Position numbers and translations under genes: made by a program. DNA of 64,000 bases from Hemileia vastatrix (lineage: Eukaryota; Basidiomycota; Pucciniomycetes; Pucciniales; Zaghouaniaceae). The DNA is taken from assembly GCA_030280995.1 (NCBI GenBank), contig JASXTE010000002.1, positions 19,861,683 through 19,925,682 of the forward strand. Reading direction: 5' to 3'. This document shows, in pieces, positions 23,428 to 36,042 of this stretch (position 1 is the stretch's first letter; each line of letters opens with the position of its first letter). Under the pieces are notes generated by a model. That model made no database searches, had not been told where the DNA came from, and saw only the letters and a list, made by a program, of their open reading frames with translations.

Positions 23428-24109
23428 AGTGGGAGCCTTTCCAAATGATGACGACGATACCAATACTTGCGACGAACAACATAAAGCACGGACCACCCAG
23501 CCAAAAAGAAACTTTTACAGCAACTGTGTTTCAAACTTAAGTTCGATCTATTAGGTTTATATTAAATTAATTCATTTATTATTTTGAAGTGATTTTACGA
23601 TCACTATAGTAAGTTAACCTTTGCACCTCTCACTCATATTATTATATTTTTACGGCAATAACAGTGTTTGTGGCTTAATTGCTGATTCACTGAGTGTAAG
23701 TGTTCATTATTTTTTAATTTTTTTCTTAGTTGACTATAATAGAGTAAAACTCTTAGTCCTAGAAGACAATTAATATTTAATAAATGATTAAATTAATTTT
23801 ATTATTATTTTTTGTATATTGGTTGACCATAATAGTACTCAGTACTTAGTCCTAATTTTACCATTATATTAATTTTGGTATTAATTATTTTCGTTGACTT
23901 CTTAAACCTTTATTGGTTGGTCCCATTTTAATTACTGTTAATTCTTAATAAATAAATGTAATTACATTTATTTGTATTAAATTTTAGTTAATTAATTGAT
24001 TTTTTGATAATAATTAAAAAAATTTTATTGTTAAAATTTAATAAATTTTATTTTGAATTAACAATTTGAATCATTGAAATTTTTTTTGATTCTATTTTAA
24101 CAGTTTAAA
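23428..24109 (+). other. Element B untranslated leader
   Basis: Non-coding AT-rich stretch between the LTR end and the Gag ATG. The post-LTR sequence AGTGGGAGCCTTTCC corresponds in position to ATTGGGGGTCTTTC in A. Confidence 0.6.
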
Positions 24110-25251
24110 TGTCCAATAGTTTGGCTAGCAGCATGGATAACTTACATGTGATTGAGATTGAAGTGGATAATGACACTGAATCTGTAGGTTCTTCTAAATT
24201 AACTTACAGAAATGATTCAGCTGACAAAAAACCTTCAGGACGTGGAAATGGCAAATGAAGTGGAAAACCCCCCTCACCAAACACCTCTGAAAGAAGTAAA
24301 ACCTCTAATAAATCAGGACAATCAACTCAAAGGTATAAAAATAAAAAAGATACCTCTAACCCAACAAGTAAACAATCTGTCCAGTCACATCAAAGAGCTG
24401 AAGGCAGAAAGCATGAAGTACAAGGCAAGGGTAGACACACTCTGGCAGCAGATGCAGGAATTGTTAAATCCCAAACAGGCTCAAACTCCTCATTTCCCAG
24501 CCTCTCAGTCTCAGCCTCAACCTCATCCCAATCAGGTACCCAGCTCCTTCACGCAAAATCAAAGCACTCTGCAAGTGGAACAGTGGAAATGGGATTACTT
24601 GATGAGCCATTACCAGCAGAATGTTCAGAAACCAGCTCAACACCCTGGCCCATCCAGGACACAAACCTACCATCCATCTCCTCAGCCCCATCCATATCAG
24701 GGAGGCAGAAGAAAGAGGGCACAGGGGAAGTTTCCTCCCTTACCATGGTAATTAATTTGTTTGATAAACATGTTGGCATGTATAATAACAAAGCTTCTTC
24801 AGGTAATCATGTGGATTCTGGTGAAAGAACAGTTAAACCTTTAAAAAGACAACTTCCATTAATGAGTAGCCCCAATGATGTAATTAGCAAATTATCATTT
24901 GATGAACCTTTACATTTGACTTCTACTTCTTTAATTAATCCTTCTCTTGCAATTAAGAATGATTCTGTTTCCCCTGAGGTCTATACTTTAATTGAGAAAA
25001 CTTTTGAGGAAATATTGAAAGATACCCTTGATTTTAATGTTGTAAAAGACAAACATTAAAGAGATGTGTTAATACATGAGAGTGATAGATTAAATAATTT
25101 GCACTTGCATTTTAAAGTAAGTTCTTCTGTACAAGATACAGCTTATTTTAAAATCAAAGAAACCTTTAATATTGTTCTTAGCCAACAAAAACAAATAAGG
25201 AGTTACCATAGAGCTATCTCAGATAAGAATATCAATCTACATAAAACTTGA
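24110..25251 (+). pseudogene. Element B: Gag N-terminal region
   Basis: ATG at 24110 (MSNSLASSMDN) with a stop at about 24258; the sense continues in the frame ending at 25057 (PSLAIKNDSVSPEVYTLIEK, similar to the corresponding part of C) and the next frame to 25251. Ser/Pro/Gln-rich, no catalytic motif. The same DNA is open in a second frame at 24212-24751, as in C at 38494-38970. That may be compositional. Confidence 0.65.
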
Positions 25252-27890
25252 GTGAATTGAAACCCCTTATTGAGGAAAATTATTCATTAAAAAGTGAAAT
25301 AAAATCTCTACAAAATGAGTTTAAAAAGCTAAAAAATGATTTCCATGCACTGAGTGCCAAACACACAGTTTCTGAGGACAGAAATGTTTTATCTCTTGCA
25401 AAAGTAAATGACCAGATGTCTGAAATTCCAAGGATAAGAAACTATGTGTCTGACATTCAGGAAAAATTTTCAACCTTAACCATCAATAATTATGGTATAA
25501 ATGAGAATGCTGCCCATAAGCTGCATAAAAATAAAGAAAAAGAACCTGAACAGAGTTCCTCCTTTCTTCCTCATATTTCAGCCATTAAACAAACTGACAA
25601 TGAGTCTGTAAAATCTTTTTCTACTAGCAAAAAATCTTGTGATGGTCATGTACCAGCTGTTTCTGTAAATAATGAAATTTCTGAACACCTGGATAAACTT
25701 CAGGAATTATTAATGATGAATAATTCAAACCAAAAAATGGACCATCCCAGTAGTCAAAAAAATTGGCCTAAATTGGACCAATATCCTACCTTTGATGGTG
25801 ATTCTTCTTCTGATTGGCAACACTTTCTCCAAAGAACTGATAATTTAAAGAGATCTTATAAACTACCTGATGAGGAAATTGTTTCTAAGCTAATTTCTTT
25901 ATTTTACAATGTAGCCTTAATGTGGTATGAATCTGTTCTTTTATATAACAATCATTATACATGGAATGATTGGAAATCCTTGATTGAGAATCAGTTTGGT
26001 GGTTCAAAATTCAGGTTAGCTCAGCAAAGACTGTATGAGAATACTAGATATGTATCCTCCTCTGTTGAAAAACCCATTGTTTTTCTTATGAAAGTAACAA
26101 AAATCCTGAGAGCAATTGATCCAAAGATGGATTATGATATTTGGAGAGATAAAATCTTGTATAAATTACCAAATTCTCTTACAGATTTAATTGTAGCTAG
26201 AACTGAGCATGTAAGGGAAAATTTTTCTTTTATTAATATCTGTAATGAGGTACTACTCAACCATAGATATGAACCAAAGAATTACCTTGGTAAATCTTAT
26301 CATGATCAAAATAAACCCTCTACAAAGCCCCCAGAAAAATCTGGTAAACCCTCTGCCCCAGTTGCACCTAAAAAATATGCAACAAATACTTTTTATAAAT
26401 GTAAAAAACCATGGCATAAGGGTCATGTTTGTGACAAGAAAATTCATCTTGTTGAACAAAATGAAGACACTGATGAAACTGAAATTGATGTCAATAATTC
26501 TTCTAGTGACTGTGAAATTAATATCTCCTATGACAATGACTCTGTTAAAGATGTTTTAATGTTGGAACAGGATGTCCATTATTTAGATAATATATCTGAA
26601 GAATTTGTATTGGATTTATCTTCAGTGGAAAATTCTCAAATATTTAAAGATATTACTAACAATTCTATAGCCATATCCCCTTTGAAAGCACCTGTTATCA
26701 TAAATGGAAAAAATGTTGATGTATTTCTTGACTCTGGTGCTGGAGGAAGTGTAGTGTCTGAAAAAGCTTTAGCTTCAGTAGATAAGGATTATTTGAGTAA
26801 ATTATTACCTATAACTTCTGAAAAGTGGAGATGGTATGGTTCTACCTTAATTCCTATTGGCAAGTACAAAACCTCTGTATTCTTCAAATATAATGGTGGT
26901 TTTGTCAGAGCTATTTGTGAATTTGTTGTCATAAAAAATGATAATTTAAGCAATTGGTTTATTATGGGTAATGGTATTTTAACCATATTTGGTGTGAAAT
27001 TGGACCCAGCAAATAATTGCTTCACCTTGGAATTGAATGTCAAAAGGAAATTAAAAATTTCCTCCTCTAGAAAACCTTCTGGGCATCTGTTAAAGTCTTG
27101 TAACTCACTGATCCAGTGTAAAGGCAGAACAACAACTGAAATGGATGATTTATTAAATGAAATAAATACTGCTTCTTTTGGTGATCAGTTAACTAGTGAA
27201 CAAAAGGATTCTATTATTGCCTCAATTACCTCTTTCCCTATGGCTTTTGCTCATAGTTCTCATGTCTTAGGAGGTGTTCAGGAAGAAATGAAAATTACCT
27301 TATCCTGTAACTTGAGTGATATTCCTCCTAGTCTTAAGAAAAAACCATATCCTGCTTCTCCAACAAAAAGAAAGGATATTGAAGATAATATTGCCACATT
27401 ATTAAAAATGAATATCATTGAGAAAGTGGATGTCACCCCCAAATATTGTGTCATCTCCCCAGTCTTAATTTCTTATGAAAAAGATAAGGCTAGATTATGT
27501 GGAGATTACAGAGCATTAAAAATTTATAATGTTGATGATATTTATCCTTTACCCAAAATTAATTCAATACATGCTACCTTGCAAGGTGCAAACTTTATTA
27601 GTTGTCTGGATGGAAATAAAGGGTATCATCAAGTTCCTGTGGAGAAAAATTCTCAAAATTTTTTGCTTATTGCTACTCATATGGGAATATATAAGTATGT
27701 TAGAATGCCATTTGGCCCTAAAAATGCCCCTTCAGTTTTTCAAGAAGTCATGGATAACACTTTCCATCAGGAAATAATTGAAGGATGGCTCATGGTGTAT
27801 ATTTATGATATCATAGTTTTTTCTAAAACTTTTGATGAACATATGGTTCATTTAAACAGGGTTTTCAAAAAATGGATGAAATCAATATGA
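25252..27890 (+). pseudogene. Element B: Gag, protease and reverse transcriptase
   Basis: A long open frame of about 880 codons without an ATG at its start. Order: coiled coil; capsid signature WPKLDQYPTFDGDSSSDWQH near 25770 and WKSLIENQFGGSKFRLAQQR near 25970; zinc-knuckle-like FYKCKKPWHKGHVC near 26390 (first ligand Phe, not Cys); protease VFLDSGAGGSVVSEK near 26730; RT with ARLCGDYRAL and LDGNKGYHQVPVEKNSQNF. The RT catalytic motif reads VYIYDIIVFSK near 27800, i.e. Y-I-Y-D instead of Y-I-D-D, so polymerase activity should be lost. A frameshift near 27885 ends the frame. Confidence 0.88.
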
Positions 27891-29221
27891 CCTTGTCCAT
27901 GAAAAAAGTGTAAATTTGGTTTTCAATCTTTGAAAGTCCTTGGCCATGTGGTGTCAGGCCTACAAATTTGTGTAGACCACAACAAAGTTTCTGCAATTCA
28001 AAATGTGAAAGCACCAACTTATGTAAGAGAAATTCAAAGTTTTTTGGGTATGTGTGGCTATTTTAGACAATATATTAAAAATTATCGAGTCATAGCCTTG
28101 CTTCTTACCAAACTAACTAGGAAAGATGTTGCATTCATCTGGAATATTGACTGTCAAAAAGCTTTTGATACATTAAAATGTTGCTTAATGACAGCCCCTA
28201 TCTTAGCTCTTCCAGATTTTAACAAACCATTTGTCCTGTATACAGATGCTAGCTCTGTTGGTCTGGGTGCTGCCCTTCACCAGAAACAAATTATTAATGA
28301 TAAATCTTCAGAGGTTGTAATTTGTTATATTTCAAGAACCTTGAGAAATAGTGAATTTAAATATGGTGCCACTCAATTAGAGTTCTTAGCAGTTGTTTGT
28401 GCTCTTGAGAAGCTTCATTACTATCTATATGACCAAAAGTTTGAGTTGCTAACTGACTGTAGTGCTGTGAAGTCCCTCTTAAACCTGAAAATACCTAATA
28501 GACATATGTTCAGGTGGCAACTTGCTGTCCAAGAATACAGAGGATGGATGACAATTATCCATAGGGCTGGAAATGTTCACTCCAATGTTTATATGCTGTC
28601 CAGATTGCCTCTGCCAAATAATGACTCAAATCCTGCTTTTGTACCTGAAGATGATACTGTTCATATCCATGGTATATTTATAGTTGATATGGAAGAAGAT
28701 TTATTGCAATTAATACTGGATTCATATGATAAGGATTCTGACTTAAATAAATTAGTTACTATCTTAAATGATCCTAAGAATTCTTTAATTCAAGCAATGA
28801 TTAAAACTCTTCCTGCAAAGTATCAAAATGCTTTAAGTAAAGGAAAGTTTTCTATTGAAGATGGTTATATATATTATAGAAGAAAGCTTACTAATGTAAT
28901 TGTGATTCCTCCTTCTATGAAAGAAACTATACTCAAACTTTGTCATGATGACACATTATCTGGTCATTTTAATCTTGAAAAAACATGGATTAGAATCAAA
29001 AACACTGCTTGGTGGGCTAATATGTCTGAAGAAACAAAATTATATGTTGAATCTTGTGATTCCTGCCAAATATCTAAAAGGTTGACAGGGAAAAGAGCAG
29101 GGTTATTACAACATATTGAAGCACCTAATGCTCCTTGGCAAATAATTAACATGGATTTTTTCACTGGTTTTCCTGTTGCAGGTAAAGACAGCTTTAACTC
29201 TTGTTGGGTAATAGTAAATTG
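27891..29221 (+). pseudogene. Element B: RT end, RNase H and integrase N-part
   Basis: Continues after the frameshift with LGHVVSGLQICVDHNKV and the RT thumb LGMCGYFRQYIKNY. RNase H follows near 28230 (FVLYTDASSVGLGAALHQKQ, later LLTDCSAVKSLL). The integrase zinc domain is HFNLEKTWIRIKNTAWW to SCDSCQ near 28970-29070; the first catalytic Asp is in MDFFTGFPVAGKDS near 29155. TGA at 29219-29221 interrupts where C reads an Arg codon. Confidence 0.88.
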
Positions 29222-30239
29222 ATTCACAAAAATGTGCAAATTTATTCCAACCCACAAAGATGTATCCACAAAAGAATTAGCTTTCTTATGGTGGTCTTCC
29301 ATGTTTAATATTATTGGTTTTCCAAGAGCCAATATCTCTGATAGAGATCCAAAATTTACTTCTGAGTTTTGGACCTCTTTGATGGATATTTGTGGCTGTG
29401 AGTTAAAGTTGTCTACAGCTCACCATACTCAGACTGATGGTCTAACTGAGAGAATGATTCAAACTCTGGAAGATATGATTAGAAGGTATTGTGCCTTTGG
29501 TTTAGAATATAAAGACAATGACAGATTTACTCATGACTGGGTCACTCTATTGCCTGGTCTTGCATTTGCATATAATATCACTGTTCATTCTGTCACTGAG
29601 AAAAAGCCTTTTGAGCTTTGGTTAGGTTATTTCCCAAATACTCCTGCTCAGATTCTCAATAATAAATTACCTAAGCTGGAACTACACCCTGGTGTAAAAT
29701 CTTTTATGCAAATGCAACAGCTATGCAGAATACATGCTCAAAGCTGTATTGATAAAGCATTTGAATATGAAAAGAAAAGATGGTATAGATCCCATAAGGA
29801 ATACACATTTAACAAGGGTGATGATGTGTTAATCTCTACTGTCCATTTCAATTTACAAGGTAACAACAAATTAAAAGATCCTTTTGTAGGACCATTTGTT
29901 GTTAAAAGAATGGTTGGAGATAATGCAGTAGAAATTGTATTGTATTCTTCATATGATAGGAAAGATCCTGTTTTTCCCATTTCTTTGATTAAGCCTTATA
30001 CTTCCAACAGTGACTTATTTCCCAAAAGAAGGGGAAGACCTAAGAAAAGCCCTAAGGAAGTCACAGAAACTGCAGAAATTGATAAAATTCTCAATGATAG
30101 AATTATCACTTCTGAAAGAGGTACTGAATATTTATTGAGATATAAAAACAAATCATCTGAACATGATGCATGGATACCTAGCAAGGAGATTTCAAATCTT
30201 CCTACTCTGTTAAAGAAGTACAAAAAGAAAAAATCTTAG
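29222..30239 (+). pseudogene. Element B: integrase core and chromodomain
   Basis: Same frame as the preceding segment. Second catalytic Asp in ISDRDPKFTSEFW near 29340; catalytic Glu in TERMIQTLEDMIRRY near 29450; then the GPY/F-type region LKDPFVGPFVVKRM near 29880. The C-terminal chromodomain runs from IDKILNDRIITSERGTEYLL to WIPSKEI (30080-30190), which assigns the element to the chromovirus branch of Ty3/Gypsy; chromodomains steer integration by binding histone marks. Ends in a stop at 30239, 32 bp before the LTR. Confidence 0.9.
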
Positions 30240-30271
30240 CATTTTTTTATTGTTTTTTTAGAGTGAGGGAG

Positions 30272-31529
30272 TGTCAGCCAGGCTATACCAGGAGCCCAGT
30301 AAATTATATGTTAATTTATTGGACCTGAAAGAGGGCGTAAGAATTGTATTTTATGTATATAAATTAATATTTCATTGCATAATAAAATTATATAAGTATC
30401 TTATTAATTTTATTGTTATATAAATTTTTATACATTTAAATTAAGCATAATATTTCTTATATTCTACAAATAATGGCTCATTTTTATGTATTTAATAATT
30501 ATAAATTAATAATTAATTAATTACAAAACATATATTATAATTATATATGTAAAATTGACTTACAATGTAATTAAGTTAATAAATTAATTTTATATATTAA
30601 ATAAAATCTGATATATTATTAAGCAATAACATTGGGTGCTTCTTTTGACCCTTAATTGTGTCAGAAAATTATTATTAAATAAATTATAATACTTATTTAA
30701 TAACTTAGTATTAAAATACCCACTTTAAATTACAAATATCACTAAATTAATTATATTTTTCATTTGAACTAATGATTGAATTAATTACATAATTAAAACA
30801 ACTAATTAAAATTGCTTTAAACTGGATTGAATTTATTATATGAATTTTTGGTGTGAAAATAATTTTTTTTGTTTTACTTAAAACCTTTACATGTCACTAT
30901 AATGTCTGTTTTTGATTATTTTACTCATTTTTCTCATGTTTCAGACTTACTGGGTTAATAATTATTTTAATTAAGTGTTTTGAAAAGTTATTGGGGGAAA
31001 ATGGTTAATTACTCACGGGTTTAGTCGATTTTTTCATATTTTTCTCTTAATAGTCATGTTTCATTTCTACTTTGTAATCTTTTTGTTTTAGCTTATTTCT
31101 ACTATGTATTTACTGATTTGTGGCGCTTCAGGGGTCCCTTGGTCTATAAAAGGGCCTTGGGTAATCCCCTTTAACGGCATCACTTATTACACTCACCTTT
31201 TATTTAATACTAAATATTATACAAAATTATTATTATTATTATTAGTATCATAGTTCTAATATAAATTTTAAAAAATTTCTACTGTTGCTTTAAGTCTAAT
31301 AATAATACTATTGATTGCCGCGCATTAAAAGTAACTACTAGTCAAATAATTATATTATAATTTAAAATTCTTACTATTGTGTCAAAGTCCCCAAGAAATT
31401 CTCGTCGCCTTCTTTTTTTTTAAATAATTTTAGCACTTGATTATATTTAAATCCCCTTTACATCACCTATTTCCCTCCTCTCCATTTCCTCTTCTTCTTT
31501 TCCCCCCTCTTCTAGACGACTGGCTGACA
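30272..31529 (+). repeat. Element B 3' LTR (1258 bp)
   Basis: Starts TGTCAGCCAGGC at 30272, right after GTGAGGGAG, and ends TGGCTGACA at 31529. A TATA box (CTATAAAAGGGCC) is at about 31144. The final 297 bp match 23131-23427. It is followed without gap by the truncated C 3' LTR at 31531. Confidence 0.9.
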
Positions 31530-31530
31530 G

Positions 31531-32245
31531 TATTTCTCTTATAGTTTAAAGATTAATTACTCAATGATAAGAGGTAGGATTTTAATTATTATTATAATTA
31601 ATGATCTAGAACTATGAGATTGTAAGTACTAAAGACAATAATAAATAGTAATAAATATTTAAATGTAGTATTGGTTTTAATAATGTAAGTAAGTGAATGA
31701 TGAATGAAAAGTACAAAAAGAAAGGGCCTTTCATAGGCAAAGATGTGAGAAATAAAGACACAGAGTTAACACCACCTGATACAAGGGTGTGAGAAAAAGA
31801 AACTAAATAAAGAGTGTATGTGAAATAATAAAAGATATACTAAATAGTGCATAAATAAAAGGTATAATTTAATTTGAAATAAAAATTTGAATCCCTTGGT
31901 CCGTCACATTTAGTACAAAAACATTTGATTTAAAATGTTGATTCAACAAAATCTAAATAAAGGAATTTGAAAAGTTTTTTTCTTTTTATATTTTTTAATT
32001 TTTAATACTATTTTTATTCCCTCCCATCTGTATTATTGAGCACAGTTTTATGGAGTAAAAATGTATGTGACAGTTACTTATTTTTATTAATTATTTACAT
32101 TACTTATTGTACTTAGCTAGTTAGTTGTAAGTAATACATGAGTAGTTAGTAAATAATTAATTATTTATAAGGATTAAAAGGCGTGTCTTCATCTCAGTGA
32201 GATAATTTATTATTTTACTGGGTAAGTCTAGTAGCCTGGCTGACA
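31531..32245 (-). repeat. Element C 3' LTR, truncated (715 bp)
   Basis: Minus-strand LTR starting TGTCAGCCAGGC at 32245; matches 40009-40721 (same orientation) over its whole length and 32251-33058 (opposite orientation). The last roughly 88 bp are missing where element B's LTR ends. CTCCC at 32246-32250 is the tail of C's internal region, displaced from the rest by the solo LTR. Confidence 0.85.
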
Positions 32246-32250
32246 CTCCC

Positions 32251-33058
32251 TGTCAGCCAAGCTACTAGACTCACCCAGTAAAATAATTGATTATCTTACT
32301 AAAGTGAAGCCACGCCTTTTTAATACTTATTAATAAAATAATTAATTATTTAAACTACTTATGTATTACTTAAATATAACTAGTTAAGTACATTAAGAAA
32401 GGTAAATAATTAATAAAAGATAATAAGTACCTGTCCCATACATATTTTATTCCCTAACACTGGTGATCAATCATACAGAGGAGTAGGAATAAAATTAGTA
32501 TTAAAAAATAATTAAAAAGTCTAAAAAATTCAAATTCTTTTATTAAGAATTGTAAATACCGTTGAATCTACATTTCAAAATCAAATGTTTAGTATTAAAT
32601 GTGACAATCAAGAGAAACTTAAGTTTTATTTCAAATAATACTGATATCTTCCTTGATGCTCCATTTAGTATAGATTCTATTATTTCACATACTTACTTTT
32701 ATTTAACTTTTCCCTCTCATACTCTTGTATTAGGAGATATTAATCCCGTGTTTTGTTTTCTCACATTTTGCCTATAAAAGGCCCCTCCTTTTTATGCTTT
32801 TCCGTCATTCTTTTACTACATTATTTTATTACAATTACAAACATAAAACTTATTCTTATATTTTATAACATTAGTATTTACAATAACGTAACTCTGATCT
32901 ATAAATTATATCAATATTTTAAATCTACCTCTTTTATTTGAGTAAATAAATCACTTTGATAAAGGAATACGTACCACTTGTTGAGAATCCATTATAACCT
33001 GTAAAATCCTCATAAAAACCCCGTACCAAATCTTCTAGGCCAAAAGGGGACCTTGACA
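32251..33058 (+). repeat. Solo LTR (family C, 808 bp) at the C 3' boundary
   Basis: Begins TGTCAGCCAAGC and ends CCTTGACA. It is flanked by the 5-bp duplication CTCCC at 32246-32250 and 33059-33063. TATA box CCTATAAAAGGCCCC at about 32771. It is opposite in orientation to the element it sits in, so it forms a head-to-head inverted repeat with 31531-32245 around a 5-bp spacer. Confidence 0.93.
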
Positions 33059-34313
33059 CTCCCTCACTCTAAAAAAACAAAAAAAAATGCTATGATTTTT
33101 TCTTTTTATATTTCCTTAGCAGAGTAGAAAGATTAGATATTTCCTTCCCAGGTATCCAAGAATCAAATTCAGAAGATTTATTCTTGAATCTCAATAAGTG
33201 TTCTGTACCTTTTTCAGCAGTAACTATTCTGTCATTTAGAATTCTATCAATTTCTGCTTTCTCAGTGATTTCATTAGGGGTCCTTTTTGGTCTTCCCCTC
33301 CTTTTGGGAAACAAATAACTATTGGAAGTATAAGGTTTTAAAAGAGATATTGGAAAAACAGGATGTTTTCTGTCATATGGAGAATACAAAATAGCTTCAA
33401 CTGAATTATCACCAACCATTCTTCTTATTAAAAATGGACCAACAAATGGGTCTTTCAATTTGTTATTACCTTGTAAATTGAAGTGGACTGTAGAAATCAA
33501 CACCTCATCACCCTTCTTAAAAGTGTATTCTTTATGGGATTTGTCCCATCTCTTCTTCTCATATTCAAATGATTTTTCAATACATTTTTGAGCATGACTT
33601 CTGCATAGTTTCTGCATTTGAAGAAAATATTTTACACAAGGATTTAAATCCAATTTAGGTATTTTATTATTGAGAATTTGGGCAGGAGTATTTGGAACTT
33701 ATCCAAGTCAGAGCTCAAAAGGCTTTCTTTGAGTAACAGAATGAACAGTGGTATTATAAGAAAATTCCAACCCAGGAAGTAAGGTAACCCAATCATGAGT
33801 GAATCTGTCATTGACTTTATACTCAAGGCCAAAAGCACAGTACCTTCTTATCATGTCCTCTAGAGTCTGAATCATTCTTTTAGCTAATCCATCAGTCTGA
33901 GGGTGATGGGCAGTAGATAGTTTCAGATCACAACCACAAACATCCATTAGAGACATCCAAAATTCAGAAGTAAATTTAGAATCTCTGTCAGAGATTATGG
34001 CTTTAGGAGAACCAGCAGTATTAAACATATAAGACCACCATAAGAAAGCTAATTCCTTAGTGGAAACATCCTTGTGAGTAGGGATAAATTTACACATTTT
34101 GGAGAATCTTTCCACAATAAACCAACAAGAGTTATAACTGTCTTTTCCAGCAATAGGTATTCCTGTTACAAAATCCATGTTTATTATCTGCCATGGTGCA
34201 TCAGGAGGTTCAATATGTTGCATTAATTTAGCTCTCTTACCAGTCAATCTTTTTGATTCTTGGCAAGAATCACATGATTCAACATATAATTTGGTGTCTT
34301 CAGACATATTAAC
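33059..34313 (-). pseudogene. Element C: integrase core and chromodomain
   Basis: Covers, reading leftward from 34310, NMSEDTKLYVESCDSCQ, first Asp in MDFVTGIPIAGKDSYNS, second Asp in ISDRDSKFTSEFW, Glu in AKRMIQTLEDMIRRY, and LKDPFVGPFLIRRM. The chromodomain follows (IDRILNDRIVTAEKGTEHLL to WIPGKEI near 33150). Broken by a stop near 34314 and a stop plus frameshift near 33650-33700. Closest relative in the window is element B. Confidence 0.88.
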
Positions 34314-36042
34314 CTACCAAGCAGTGTTCTTAATTCTGATCATTGTTTTTTCAAGATCAAAATTTCCAGATAATATGTCATCATGAAAAATTTTCAAGAT
34401 GATTTCTTTCATAGAAGGGGGAATAAAAATGACATTACTCAAATTTCTTCTATAATATAGATATCCTTCATCAATTGAAAATTTACCTTTCTCCAAAGCT
34501 TTCTGGTACTTTGTTAGAAGGGTTTTAATTAATGCTTGTATTGAAGTATTTTTTTTTATCATTTAATATGGTGCATAACTTTTTCAAGTCAGTGTCCTTA
34601 TCATATGAATCCAGAATAAGCTGTAATAGCTTTTCCTCCATATCAACCACATATATCCCATGAATATGAATAATTTCATCTTCAGGATCATAAGCAGGAT
34701 TAGAGTCATCATTTGGTAAAGGTAACCTTGATAACATATCCACATTTGAGTGAACAATACCAGCCCTATGAATAATTGTCATTCTCCCTCTGTATTCTTG
34801 AACATCTAACTGCCATCTTAACATATTTCTGTTAGGTTTTTTCAAGTTTAAAAGGGATTTAACTGCACTGCAGTCAGTGACAAGTTCAAATTTCTGGTCA
34901 TCTAGGTAATAATGTAGCTTTTCCAGAGCCCACACTACAGCTAAACATTCCAATTGAGTAGCACCATATTTCAATTCACTATTTCTCAAGGTTCTTGAAA
35001 TATAACAAATTACTACTTCTGATAATTTATCATTCATCACTTGTTTTTGATGGAGGGAAGAAACCAGACCATTAAAACTGGCATCAGTATATAAAACAAA
35101 TGGCTGATTAAAGTCGGGTAAAGCAAGAATAGGTGCTGACATCAAAAAGTGTTTCATAGTTTCAAAGGCCCTTTGTCTTTCACTATTCCAGACAAAAGCA
35201 ACATCCTTTCTAGTTAATTGGGTAAGGGGTAAAGTTATGACTTGGTAATTTTTAATATACTGTCTATAGTATCCACACATTCCCAAAAAACTCTGTAGCT
35301 CTCTAACTGTATTAGGAGCCTTCACCTGTTGTATGGCTGCCACTTTGTTTTGGTTAACACATATATGTAAGCCTGAAACAACATGACCAAGAACTTTTAA
35401 AGAATGGAAACCAAATTTACATTTCTTCAAAGCAAGTGTCATATTTATCTCATCCATTTTTTCGAACACTTTACACAGGTGGTTGAGATGGTCCTCAAAT
35501 CTTTTTGAGAATATAATGATATCATCAATATAAACCATCAGCTATCCCTCAATTATCTCCTGATGGAGTGTGTTATCCATGACTTTTTGAAAAACTGAAG
35601 GGGCATTTTTAGGGCCAAATGGCATCCTAACATACTTATAAATACCCATATGAGTGGCAATCATCAGAAAATTCTGAAAATTTTTCTCAACAGGTACCTG
35701 GTGATATCCCTTATTACCATCCAAACAGCTGATATATTTAGCACCCTGTAAGGTAGCATGTATAGAGCTAATTCTAGGCAAAGGATAAATATCATCAACA
35801 GTATAAGTATTTAGTGCTCTATAATCACCACATAACCTGGCTTTATCTTTCTCATAAGAAATTAGGACAGGTGAGATAACACAATATTTAGGTGTTTCAA
35901 CTACCTTTTCAATAATATTCATTTTCAAAAGGGTAGAGATATTGTCTTCAATATCTTTTCTCTTTGTGGGAGAAGCAGTATAAGGCTTCTTCTTTAAACT
36001 AGGTGGTATATCAGTTAATGGACAAGAAAATGAGAGTTTCAT
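34314..36042 (-). pseudogene. Element C: reverse transcriptase and RNase H
   Basis: RT N-part at 36042-35542 (ARLCGDYRALNTYTVDDIYP, LDGNKGYHQVPVEKNFQNF, VRMPFGPKNAPSVFQ). A single TAG at 35539-35541 precedes the catalytic VYIDDIIIFSK near 35530, which is intact. RNase H near 35110 has FVLYTDASFNGLVSSLHQKQ. The integrase zinc-domain start lies at 34400-34320. A frameshift near 34560 in an AT run. This is the best preserved RT catalytic site of the stack apart from A. Confidence 0.88.

Noticed and set aside
24212..24751. 179-codon second open frame in B overlapping Gag, with a matching one in C at 38494-38970
   Set aside because: Pro/Gln-rich low-complexity translation with no start context; most simply a shadow of the Gag frame. 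Conservation testing could reopen it.
32246..33058. Interpretation of 32251-33058 as element C's own 3' LTR
   Set aside because: It is in the wrong orientation relative to C and is flanked by CTCCC on both sides, so it is a separate solo LTR; the true 3' LTR is 31531-32245.
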